From assembly GCA_008017145.1 (NCBI GenBank), contig SSGY01000113.1:1-11606 (forward strand): 11,606 nucleotides of DNA, written 5' to 3'. This stretch comes from Neisseriales bacterium (GTDB taxonomy: Bacteria > Pseudomonadota > Gammaproteobacteria > Burkholderiales > UBA11063). Both the position numbers and the translations under genes were made by a program. The notes beneath the pieces were generated by a model that was given only the letters and a program-made list of their open reading frames with translations, searched no databases and was not told the origin of the DNA. How positions within the stretch are numbered: position 1 is the first letter of the stretch; each line of letters begins with the position of its first letter. Shown here piece after piece: positions 5,817 through 11,606 of this stretch.

Positions 5817-7643
5817 ATGTCACATGGTGGTGATCACAAATCAGTAACAGCAACCCCAAAGGAGCATTTTCAGCTCTTGTTAATGATCTCAATTTTGTTA
5901 TTTGGCTACTTGCTTGGAGTGTATGGATATTATCATGCGTTCGAAGAATTTTATGGTCATGCCAACTTGACAGATTGTTTTTATGATGCACTTGGTCTAT
6001 TAGAATTTAAAATGGAATTTCATGAACATATTCCTGTTCCAATAGTATTAAATATTGCGCGTTGGATAGTAGCATTTGCCTTGTTCTGGGCTGGTCTTAA
6101 GCTCATATATTCAATTCTACAAAACTACTTAAGGTTAGCTTGGGTATCCCTTTTTAATAAACAAAAAACAATAGTGATCTTTGGGGTAAACAGGGTTAGC
6201 AATAAACTAGCTCTAGACCTGTTACAAAAAAAGAATTATAAGGTTATTATTGTTGATAATAATGCGGAAAATCATTACCTGGAATCTTTAAGTGCTCATG
6301 GGGCGATTTTTATTATTGGTGATCCGTGTGATGAAAGTATAATAAAAAAATCCTTAGCAAATTATGCCGATAAAATAATTTGTATGTTTGATGATGATAG
6401 TTTAAATCTAAGAATATACAAAAAATTAAATCGTGGTAATATATATATCCACATAAGTAATCGTATTTTGTATGATTATTTCGCTAGTGAGAAGCCTGAT
6501 GACATTGAAATTAGGAAAGTTTTTAATATTTATTCGAATGCTGCACGTAAACTATTTTTAGATAATCCGTTAAATGAATATGTTGATACAACTCTGGATG
6601 GTGTTCAGATTAGATTAGCTATCACTGGTGATGGTATTTTAGCTAAAGAAGTTCTTTTTCATGCGATGAATTTAAATGGATTTTATAACGGAAGTAAGTT
6701 ACATATCACATTAGTCAGCGATGTAATGGCAACAGCTGATAATCACTTACTTTATACTTTGGATCTTGATAATCCAGAGATAAAAAAATATTTTGAAATT
6801 GAATATGTTTCAAAGGATAGTTTTTATAAAGATGACCGACTATATAACTATGTTGTTGTTGCTGAAGAAGATCTTAATCAGGCGCTTATTGATAACGTAA
6901 TGTGTGAAAATAAATTTAAGCGAATGATTGGTTTGGGCTATGCTAACGAAACTACCGTAATTGCAACTTATTCGTTAGATGGTAATATTGCCAAAGAACA
7001 GGTTATTAGATATAATAATTCTGAAATAGTTATTAAAACATTTGGCTCTAGCCAGACTCATTTTACTGAGAATGTAATTATTGATATCAAAATTGATGAA
7101 CTTGCGTCTTATAATAATGATATGTATAACATTGCGCATGCTTCTGGTAATGGCGATACGTCCAAAAAATTTGAACAACTTGATTTACTGAGTCAGGACT
7201 CTAATCGTGCGTTAGCTGATCATATTGTAACAGTAAAATATAATGAGTTATTATCGCTATCTAAGAGAAATGGGAAAGTAGAAATAACCAAAGATGACAT
7301 ACATAAAATTTGCGATGCTAAAATTGATGGTGTAACACCTATCGAGAAGAATAAAGGTTATGAGGAAGTGTGTAAGATGTTGACTCTTGAAAATATTGAT
7401 AAATTGGCGAGAGCTGAGCACCGACGTTGGAATATCTTCCATCTAACAAGAGGCTGGCATCGTCGGTTAGATCTACTAGCTAAACGCACTAAAACACCGG
7501 AATTAAAACTTCATGCTTGCATTGTTGACTGGGAGGAATTAGATCAAATATCTAGTGCGTATAATTACAATTACAAGGATGATGATATTGAAGCAATTTT
7601 TAGAATTCATCATTTACACGAAAACCATAAAAGCAACATTTAA
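5817..7643 (+). CDS. Two-span membrane protein with TrkA_N/RCK-like and RyR domains
   Basis: 608 aa from the ATG at 5817, chosen because AAGGTGG at 5805-5811 fits it; the in-frame GTG at 5808 lies inside that site. There are membrane spans at about 18-40 and 75-101 with a short loop between. A Rossmann-like TrkA_N region begins near 117 (TIVIFGVNRVSNK, acidic VDNN at the end of strand 2). A second Rossmann-like stretch starts near IRLAITGDG. The last 80 or so residues are an RyR domain (LARAEHRRWNIFHLTRGW ... VDWEEL). The layout TM1-loop-TM2-RCK resembles a two-span potassium channel, but the loop (LTDCFYDALGLLEFKMEF) has no TVGYG-type filter. RyR and TrkA_N are used as ligand- or nucleotide-sensing parts in predicted bacterial conflict systems. 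I infer a membrane sensor or effector that changes membrane state on ligand binding; the ligand is unknown. Confidence 0.88.
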   Translation: MSHGGDHKSVTATPKEHFQLLLMISILLFGYLLGVYGYYHAFEEFYGHANLTDCFYDALGLLEFKMEFHEHIPVPIVLNIARWIVAFALFWAGLKLIYSILQNYLRLAWVSLFNKQKTIVIFGVNRVSNKLALDLLQKKNYKVIIVDNNAENHYLESLSAHGAIFIIGDPCDESIIKKSLANYADKIICMFDDDSLNLRIYKKLNRGNIYIHISNRILYDYFASEKPDDIEIRKVFNIYSNAARKLFLDNPLNEYVDTTLDGVQIRLAITGDGILAKEVLFHAMNLNGFYNGSKLHITLVSDVMATADNHLLYTLDLDNPEIKKYFEIEYVSKDSFYKDDRLYNYVVVAEEDLNQALIDNVMCENKFKRMIGLGYANETTVIATYSLDGNIAKEQVIRYNNSEIVIKTFGSSQTHFTENVIIDIKIDELASYNNDMYNIAHASGNGDTSKKFEQLDLLSQDSNRALADHIVTVKYNELLSLSKRNGKVEITKDDIHKICDAKIDGVTPIEKNKGYEEVCKMLTLENIDKLARAEHRRWNIFHLTRGWHRRLDLLAKRTKTPELKLHACIVDWEELDQISSAYNYNYKDDDIEAIFRIHHLHENHKSNI

Positions 7644-7655
7644 TTAAACTAATTA

Positions 7656-7695
7656 AAAAATCGCGCAAAAATGATGAGTGGGAACGCTGATTTTT
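7656..7695 (+). terminator. Candidate terminator behind the RyR gene
   Basis: AAAAATCGCG at 7656-7665 pairs with CGCtGATTTTT at 7685-7695 with one bulged T. The loop is about 19 nt and the 3' arm ends in a run of T. It starts 13 nt after the stop codon. Confidence 0.45.
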
Positions 7696-7719
7696 AATTG
7701 TCAATTTTTTTAATTTAAA

Positions 7720-7744
7720 AAGCCCAATCTTAATGATAGGGCTT
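7720..7744. terminator. Hairpin between convergent genes
   Basis: AAGCCC and GGGCTT form a 6-bp stem around a 13-nt loop. On the minus strand the stem is followed by TTTAAATT, so it mainly suits the lipoprotein transcript, but it can fold on both strands. Confidence 0.55.
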
Positions 7745-7755
7745 ATTTATACAAT

Positions 7756-7788
7756 AAATAAAAGAGACTATTATTGTCTCTTTTATTT
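7756..7788. terminator. Strong 13-bp terminator hairpin at the lipoprotein 3' end
   Basis: AAATAAAAGAGAC and GTCTCTTTTATTT are perfect complements around a 7-nt loop. The element lies one base beyond the TAG of the minus-strand lipoprotein gene and has T-rich 3' arms on both strands, so it probably ends transcription in both directions. Confidence 0.8.
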
Positions 7789-7789
7789 A

Positions 7790-9385
7790 CTATTGACCAT
7801 CTAATCCATTTGACATCATGCTTGCTGGTAAAATGTAGGTATCCATTTGAACTCCATTAATAATTCCTGAAACTAATACAAACTGACTGTTTGGAGTGTA
7901 TGAACTGGCATTATTAGCTGGAGCAAAATAACCATTTTCACTATAATAATTATCAGGAGACATTCTGCAGTTTGCAATATCAACCAATGATCTTCTATTT
8001 AAAGTTCTTGGTGCTGGTCCTGTGCTGTAAACAAAACTACTAAAGTTATAATAGTTATTATCAGTTGCATGAGAATAGAACCCGAGAGGATAATTATAAT
8101 TATCTTGACTATTCCATAAGTAATTTCCAAGACCACTTGAATTAATTTGTGTAAAATTATTATATCCTGCACCATTTTTTATAAAACAACCAAACACTTG
8201 ATACCAATCATCAATCTCTGGAAAAAAGCCTACTCCAACAATATTAGCATTTTCATCAGCTGCCATTGCATAAGCACCATATCCTTGAAAACTCACTGGA
8301 TCTGGTAATCTATTATTTGATGAAATAGTATTAGTTGCAGTATCTAATGGATAAACATATTCAAACAAACCAATACCAGCTGAACCCCAATTTGAATACA
8401 CTACATTATTTCTACCAACAACTGTATTAGCAACAGTTCCATAGTAAGATTGCTCTGGAAGAACATTGTAACCATCAACTCCTGTAACCCCATAAAAGCC
8501 ATTGGAATTATAAGCTACATTACCATTGTAATTTGGTGTCAATATTATTTGATCATAATATGAACTTGTTTCATATTTTGCCCAATCAACAGCACCAATA
8601 GTTAAAGTATTAGTGTTACTGTTATAACTCAAAGGTTTTCGCAGGATATTTATAGTATTTACTGGTTGACTCCATAAATAATTTCCACTCAGAGAAATAG
8701 TATCCATTGAAATTGAATTATTATTAATATTAACTTTATTACTAACATTTAAAAGTGTGTAAGTAATAGGATTATTAGTTCCTGTTAAACATTGATTACC
8801 ATAGCCTAATTTTTGACAATTAGCAGCAACAACTCCCCGATTTTGAGCGTTAGCTGATTCATATATCTGATATCTTAAATTAAAAGAAAATTGTGTTTGA
8901 CTTTCAATATTTAAAGCCCATAATGCATTAAATGTATAAGTACAAGATTGTCCAGCTTTTAATCCACTATTTTCCCCAAATACAGTTGCAGGTTTATTAA
9001 TAATATCTAAACAATTATTACTACCACCTTTTACTGCATAAAAAGTTGGGTCAGTAGGTCCATAAGGTGTAGCAGGGTCAACTTCTATATATGGGGTTCT
9101 TGATACTTGCCCATTTTCATAAGGAAGATATCCTTCAATAATAACATCAAAATTATTTGGATTAGTAACAGTTAAGTGCCATAGTCGATGTTGTCCTACT
9201 TTATCAATATTTAAAGTATCTTGTGTGAATACAAGAGGCTTCAAATTACTGGATGGGCTAGGAGTTGGACTTGGGGTAGGTGTAGGAATTGGAGTAGAGC
9301 CACCTGATGAACCACCACCGCCTCCACCACAGGCTACTAATGAACTAATGCCAATTGCAATTAATAAATTTTTTGTGCTTTTCAT
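7790..9385 (-). CDS. Lipoprotein with Gly-rich and Pro/Thr/Ser linker, function unknown
   Basis: 531 aa; ATG at 9385 with AGGAG 4 nt upstream. The signal peptide MKSTKNLLIAIGISSLVAC ends in the lipobox LVAC, so signal peptidase II should cleave before Cys19, giving a lipid-anchored envelope protein. A glycine run (GGGGGGSSGG) and a proline/threonine/serine linker (about residues 29-46) follow, spacing the body away from the membrane. The remaining 480 or so residues are rich in Asn, Tyr, Ser and Gly, with predicted beta character and a few Cys. I recognise no catalytic motif. The run of YNSNG-like segments would fit a beta-propeller or beta-sandwich surface protein, but that is a guess. It stands alone between a terminator and a divergent XRE gene. 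No clear link to the system on its other side is visible. Confidence 0.88.
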   Translation of the reverse strand: MKSTKNLLIAIGISSLVACGGGGGGSSGGSTPIPTPTPSPTPSPSSNLKPLVFTQDTLNIDKVGQHRLWHLTVTNPNNFDVIIEGYLPYENGQVSRTPYIEVDPATPYGPTDPTFYAVKGGSNNCLDIINKPATVFGENSGLKAGQSCTYTFNALWALNIESQTQFSFNLRYQIYESANAQNRGVVAANCQKLGYGNQCLTGTNNPITYTLLNVSNKVNINNNSISMDTISLSGNYLWSQPVNTINILRKPLSYNSNTNTLTIGAVDWAKYETSSYYDQIILTPNYNGNVAYNSNGFYGVTGVDGYNVLPEQSYYGTVANTVVGRNNVVYSNWGSAGIGLFEYVYPLDTATNTISSNNRLPDPVSFQGYGAYAMAADENANIVGVGFFPEIDDWYQVFGCFIKNGAGYNNFTQINSSGLGNYLWNSQDNYNYPLGFYSHATDNNYYNFSSFVYSTGPAPRTLNRRSLVDIANCRMSPDNYYSENGYFAPANNASSYTPNSQFVLVSGIINGVQMDTYILPASMMSNGLDGQ

Positions 9386-9426
9386 ATCTCTCCTAACTAT
9401 ATATTAGTTCACAATAAACATCAATA

Positions 9427-9435
9427 ATTATAGCA
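9427..9435 (-). promoter_or_regulatory. Extended -10 promoter of the lipoprotein gene
   Basis: Read on the minus strand this is TGCTATAAT, a consensus -10 with the TGn extension. No good -35 lies 16-18 nt upstream, which the extended -10 can compensate. The leader to the ATG would be about 35 nt. Confidence 0.5.
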
Positions 9436-9474
9436 TCTTATACCTTGATTAAGACCATTAAATAGTCAAATTAT

Positions 9475-9490
9475 ACAATATATATATTGT
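9475..9490. promoter_or_regulatory. 16-bp perfect palindrome, likely operator of the XRE regulator
   Basis: ACAATATATATATTGT is its own reverse complement. It sits in the 153-bp divergent region and overlaps the -35 (TTGTCA, 9487-9492) of the XRE promoter. The sequence TTATACAATA that enters its left half occurs again at 9525-9534, just before the XRE start. Two related sites at a divergent promoter are typical for autoregulation. Confidence 0.45.
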
Positions 9491-9516
9491 CAATATAAGT
9501 GTTGTAGATATATATA
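9487..9516 (+). promoter_or_regulatory. Candidate promoter of the XRE gene
   Basis: TTGTCA (9487-9492, five of six to consensus) and TATATA (9511-9516) are 18 nt apart. The transcript would start near 9523, leaving a leader of only about 16 nt that contains a second operator-like TTATACAATA. Confidence 0.45.
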
Positions 9517-9538
9517 TGGTAATTTTATACAATACGGT

Positions 9539-9817
9539 ATGAAAAATTTACCAACTCAGCGCCCAAAGAATAATGACCCGAGTAAATCTCGGGCTATATT
9601 AGTAATTTCAAAAAACATCAAACATTTCAGAATGCAAATTGGAATTAGTCAGGAATTATTGGCTGAATTATCGGGTTTACACCGCAATTACATTGGTCAG
9701 TGCGAGCGTGGTGAGGTAAATATTTCAGTGCTAAATTTAGAAGCAATTGCAAAAGCATTAAATATTAGAATTTATGATTTAGTTCGGCGAAATAGTGTTG
9801 TAAACTACAACGAGTAA
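9539..9817 (+). CDS. XRE-family helix-turn-helix regulator
   Basis: 92 aa, DNA-binding repressor or activator of the Cro/C1 type. The helix-turn-helix is SQELLAELSGLHRNYIGQCE (37-56), followed by RGEVNISVLNLEAIAKALNI, the usual five-helix pattern. The ERGE-NIS-LNLE-IAKAL signature is also that of controller proteins of type II restriction-modification systems, but no methylase or endonuclease gene is adjacent. The first 20 or so residues are a polar extension outside the fold. There is no Shine-Dalgarno before the ATG (TACGGT only), and the predicted leader is very short, so translation may be near-leaderless. It is divergent from the lipoprotein gene and probably controls itself and that gene through the sites at 9475-9490 and 9525-9534. 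Confidence 0.88.
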   Translation: MKNLPTQRPKNNDPSKSRAILVISKNIKHFRMQIGISQELLAELSGLHRNYIGQCERGEVNISVLNLEAIAKALNIRIYDLVRRNSVVNYNE

Positions 9818-9855
9818 TACCTGTATTTTTCTTTTTATCTTTTTTTGCTCTTTTT

Positions 9856-9884
9856 TTGACATTTTAAAAAAACTACGATAAACT
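9856..9884 (+). promoter_or_regulatory. Candidate upstream promoter before the toxin-antitoxin pair
   Basis: TTGACA (perfect -35) and TAAACT (four of six) are 17 nt apart. The predicted transcript begins near 9891 and soon meets AGGGGAG followed by ATG TAA at 9908-9913, a start codon directly followed by a stop. Confidence 0.35.
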
Positions 9885-9963
9885 AAATTTATCAGGGGAG
9901 TATTAAAATGTAATTGGGGGGATGTATGAGAAAGATTAACCAACATAATCAAAAAATTAAGTA

Positions 9964-9992
9964 TTGTAATATTATTATAATTATATTATAAT
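9964..9992 (+). promoter_or_regulatory. Promoter of the MazEF-like operon
   Basis: TTGTAA (9964-9969) and a perfect TATAAT (9987-9992) are 17 nt apart. The start point near 9999 gives a 30-nt leader with AGGAG at 10016-10020. The -35/-10 span is AT-rich with short alternating inverted repeats, which could serve as the site for the AbrB-type antitoxin. Confidence 0.6.
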
Positions 9993-10028
9993 GTAGTTAG
10001 GTCAAAATTAATTACAGGAGCATAAATA

Positions 10029-10301
10029 ATGCTACATACTAAATGCAGAGATATTGGCACAAGCAAAGGTATCATTATTCCAAGACAAATTCTTGAAGAA
10101 GCACATATCAATTTAAATGATGCATTAGATATTGATTACTTAGAAGATACTCAAACAATCATAATCAAAAAAACAATTAAAAAACCTATTAGAAGTGGTT
10201 GGAATGAAGCATTTAAGGAATTTAATGTTAAAAATGCAAATGAAGAAATGCTAATTCCTGATATCTTTGATGATGAAGATTTGTGTAATGAAACAATTTG
10301 A
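10029..10301 (+). CDS. MazE-like antitoxin with AbrB/SpoVT DNA-binding domain
   Basis: 90 aa; AGGAG lies 8 nt before the ATG. The N-terminal half is a swapped-hairpin AbrB fold (RDIGTSKGIIIPRQIL, residues 7-22, then LNDALDIDYL). The C-terminal half (RSGWNEAFKEF ... LIPDIFDDEDL) is acidic and is the part that wraps around and blocks the toxin in MazE-type antitoxins. The protein should neutralise the toxin encoded next and repress the shared promoter. The stop lies 14 nt inside the toxin gene, so the two are translationally coupled. Confidence 0.9.
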   Translation: MLHTKCRDIGTSKGIIIPRQILEEAHINLNDALDIDYLEDTQTIIIKKTIKKPIRSGWNEAFKEFNVKNANEEMLIPDIFDDEDLCNETI

Positions 10302-10605
10302 AATATACATTGCAAATCTAAATCCAACTATTGGTACCGAAATAAATAAGACTAGGCCGGTTGTAATTATCTCCCCAGATGAAATGAATAACTTTTTAAA
10401 TACTGTAATAATTGCACCAATAACTAGCAAAGTTCATTCCAAAATCCCAACCAGGATTGAAATTCAATTAAATGGTAATATCAATTACATGGTGTTAGAT
10501 CAACTTAGGACATTAGATAAGTCAAGGCTTTATAAGTATGTTAGTGATTTATCAGAAGATGAAATTGAAAATGTAAAAAACTCTCTAATAGAAATGTTCT
10601 CATAA
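10288..10605 (+). CDS. MazF/PemK-like endoribonuclease toxin
   Basis: 105 aa from the ATG at 10288 (MKQFEIYIANLNP). An in-frame ATG at 10267 would add seven residues lying wholly inside the antitoxin gene and does not fit the family N-terminus. MazF/PemK toxins cut mRNA at short sequences and stop growth when the antitoxin is lost. Family motifs are present: GTEINKTRPVVIIS (the conserved TRP), APITSK with the conserved Thr, and LDQLRTLDKSRL near 79-90, where Kid/PemK has its catalytic Asp and Arg. Length is normal and the gene appears intact. No strong Shine-Dalgarno precedes the start, so translation depends on coupling from the antitoxin, which keeps toxin synthesis below antitoxin. Confidence 0.9.
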   Translation: MKQFEIYIANLNPTIGTEINKTRPVVIISPDEMNNFLNTVIIAPITSKVHSKIPTRIEIQLNGNINYMVLDQLRTLDKSRLYKYVSDLSEDEIENVKNSLIEMFS

Positions 10606-11131
10606 ATAAATACTGCTTATATGATGTACTTAGCACCGCTACTTGATGTTTACCTATGCTCTGTGGTTGACTAGCATAGCTAATGATATTCAGTACATTC
10701 ACCGTTCCCATCTTTTTGGTCATGGTACGTCCCTAGGCATGGCGATTAACCTCTGGATCGTGGAACTATGTTTGCCATTGAGCAGGTCATATACAACAAA
10801 TTCGCCGAATAATCAAAATCTGCATGGTTGGCCGTATGACCTCTGTCATAACTGGTATGCGTATAATCTTCAGGATAGCTACGATATTTTTCAGGGATCG
10901 AATTTTCGGGATAAAAGTTTGAACGCTTTTTATGTGAACATCTGTAGCGGTTAATTGTTTGCCATCATCAGTATATGCTACGTATTTACTGCCCTTAAGG
11001 TTATAGTCATAGCGCACCTTATAATTAGGTTTTTCGACAACCTAGCTACAGTTTTTGTTATTTATGAATTGGCTAATATCTAAAGCAAAGGCTGATGGCA
11101 TAAATATCGCCACCACAAGTATCTTACGCAT
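10606..11131 (-). pseudogene. Broken secreted DNA/RNA non-specific endonuclease
   Basis: Starting at the ATG at 11131 (AGGAA upstream), the frame gives a signal peptide MRKILVVAIFMPSAFA and 29 codons, then a TAG at 11044-11042. It continues as VVEKPNYKVRYDYNLKGSKY. Near 10925-10912 the message shifts to another frame, which reads FYPENSIPEKYRSYPEDY, then YDRGHTANHADFDY with the family DRGH motif (10847-10836) and MANIVP. After a second shift it reads VNRHA-stop, where a Trp would be expected, and then VNVLNIISYASQPQ...GKHQVAV. Intact relatives are periplasmic or secreted Mg-dependent nucleases with DRGH as catalytic core. With at least two nonsense changes and two frameshifts the gene is dead. 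Its 3' end fades out next to the toxin stop, so the true boundary is uncertain. Confidence 0.85.
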
Positions 11132-11430
11132 TGTTGTTCCTGATTGTTTTAGTTATTAATTTGGTGAGAATATGCCTTTAACAGTTCTCAAAGGCTCTAT
11201 TAAGGAAATGATTGTATATCAATCAAGCTTTTGTTCAAGAATTAAATCAGTCATAGCCATTACAACAGAATGCTAATTATACTCTGTAGATATATACTAT
11301 GCAAAAAGTTTAAAATAACACCATGGACAAATTATCTCACCCAATATTAAGTGCATCCGCTGGTGTCTAATGCACCATACATGTAATTAAGTTTTGAGCT
11401 ATAATTTGTACTAAAAATTGGAGTTAAATT
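11132..11430. other. Intergenic stretch before the IS30 transposase
   Basis: No gene is visible. On the minus strand TTGCAT (11304-11299) and TATAAT (11281-11276), 17 nt apart, look like the old promoter of the broken nuclease. Toward the right, GTGCAT (11351-11356) and ATGCAC (11370-11375) form an inverted repeat, and TGGTG...CACCA is nested in it. The left end of the insertion sequence probably lies about here. Confidence 0.45.
11276..11304 (-). promoter_or_regulatory. Candidate promoter of the broken nuclease gene
   Basis: On the minus strand TTGCAT and a perfect TATAAT are spaced by 17 nt. The leader to the old ATG at 11131 would be about 140 nt. Confidence 0.35.
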
Positions 11431-11606
11431 ATGGCACATAAACAATTAGGTGAGCATGAGAGATTTGTGATAGAACTAATGCTTTCTAAAAATAATTCAT
11501 CCTCAGAAATAGCAAGATTTCTCGGATGTAGTCGTCAGACAGTATCTCGCGAAATAAAGCGTAATGGAGATAGACATGGTGTTTATAACGCTGTTAGAGC
11601 ACAAAA
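11351..11606 (+). mobile_element. IS30-family insertion sequence (left part)
   Basis: The transposase start at 11431 shows that an IS30 element begins upstream. Its left inverted repeat is probably within 11351-11385, where TGGTG...GCACCA and GTGCAT...ATGCAC occur, but the exact end cannot be fixed without the right end. The element sits behind the decayed nuclease gene. Confidence 0.6.
11431..11606 (+). CDS. IS30-family transposase, N-terminal part
   Basis: 58 complete codons are visible before the right edge. GGAG at 11420-11423 is 7 nt before the ATG. The start HKQLGEHERFVIELML and the helix-turn-helix SSSEIARFLGCSRQTVSREI followed by KRNG match the N-terminal DNA-binding region of IS30-family transposases, which recognises the terminal inverted repeats. 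The DDE catalytic domain lies outside the window, so whether the copy is complete cannot be told. Confidence 0.9.
   Translation, partial: MAHKQLGEHERFVIELMLSKNNSSSEIARFLGCSRQTVSREIKRNGDRHGVYNAVRAQ

Noticed and set aside
5817..6130. Functional potassium channel pore
   Set aside because: Two spans precede a TrkA_N region, but no TVGYG-like selectivity filter is present in the loop, so a K+ channel call is not supported.
9225..9407. 60-codon + strand frame with Gly/Val and Pro runs
   Set aside because: It is the complement of the Gly run and Pro/Thr linker of the lipoprotein, not a gene.
9539..9817. XRE protein as controller of a type II restriction-modification system
   Set aside because: The helix-turn-helix fits, but no methylase or endonuclease is next to it and no GACT-AGTC type C-box is seen upstream.
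9926..9991. 21-codon small frame ending in a run of Ile
   Set aside because: It runs through the promoter of the toxin-antitoxin pair and its hydrophobic tail is just AT-rich promoter sequence read as codons.
10643..10954. 103-codon + strand frame
   Set aside because: It is antisense to the nuclease pseudogene, whose translated remains are recognisable; the + frame shows no motif or SD.

Overview
The window is low-GC DNA, probably from a Gram-negative bacterium. The evidence is a classical lipoprotein with a cytoplasmic-membrane lipobox, Shine-Dalgarno starts of the AGGAGG type, a MazEF-like toxin-antitoxin pair, an IS30-family element and a very ankyrin-rich protein. That mix fits host- or amoeba-associated proteobacteria (Legionella-, Francisella- or low-GC Neisseriales-like), but nothing here fixes the taxon and that placement is inference.

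Left two thirds, 1-7643, all on the + strand: (i) the 3' part of an ankyrin-repeat gene whose repeats are nearly identical 99-bp DNA units and whose C-terminus carries a small alpha/beta domain resembling YbjN / class I type III secretion chaperones (CesT fold); (ii) a 613-bp gap; (iii) a tightly packed operon of a Lon-like AAA+ Ser/Lys protease without the usual Lon N-terminal substrate domain and two small proteins of the same YbjN/CesT-like kind, joined by a 1-nt and an 11-nt overlap; (iv) a gap holding a 42-nt near-perfect palindrome; (v) a stand-alone DUF4062 protein, a domain usually found at the N-terminus of NACHT/STAND proteins; (vi) a two-membrane-span protein with TrkA_N/RCK-like Rossmann regions and a C-terminal RyR domain. 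The three YbjN/CesT-like copies tie the ankyrin gene to the protease operon. DUF4062 and RyR/TrkA_N are domains repeatedly linked to sensing and conflict systems in bacteria. My main hypothesis is that 1-7643 is an undescribed, probably defence-like or signalling, module in which YbjN/CesT-like proteins act as adaptors or chaperones between target-binding parts (ankyrin repeats) and the Lon-like protease, with the DUF4062 and RyR proteins as sensor or membrane effector. This is inferred from domain content and neighbourhood only.

Right third, 7644-11606, looks like ordinary accessory DNA. Terminator hairpins separate the system from a convergent lipoprotein gene of unknown function. An XRE-type regulator is divergent from the lipoprotein and shares with it a promoter region containing palindromic and repeated operator-like sites. 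Next come a MazE/MazF-like pair with a good promoter, the broken remains of a secreted DNA/RNA non-specific endonuclease (DRGH motif still legible, at least two nonsense changes and two frameshifts), and the first 58 codons of an IS30-family transposase running off the right edge.
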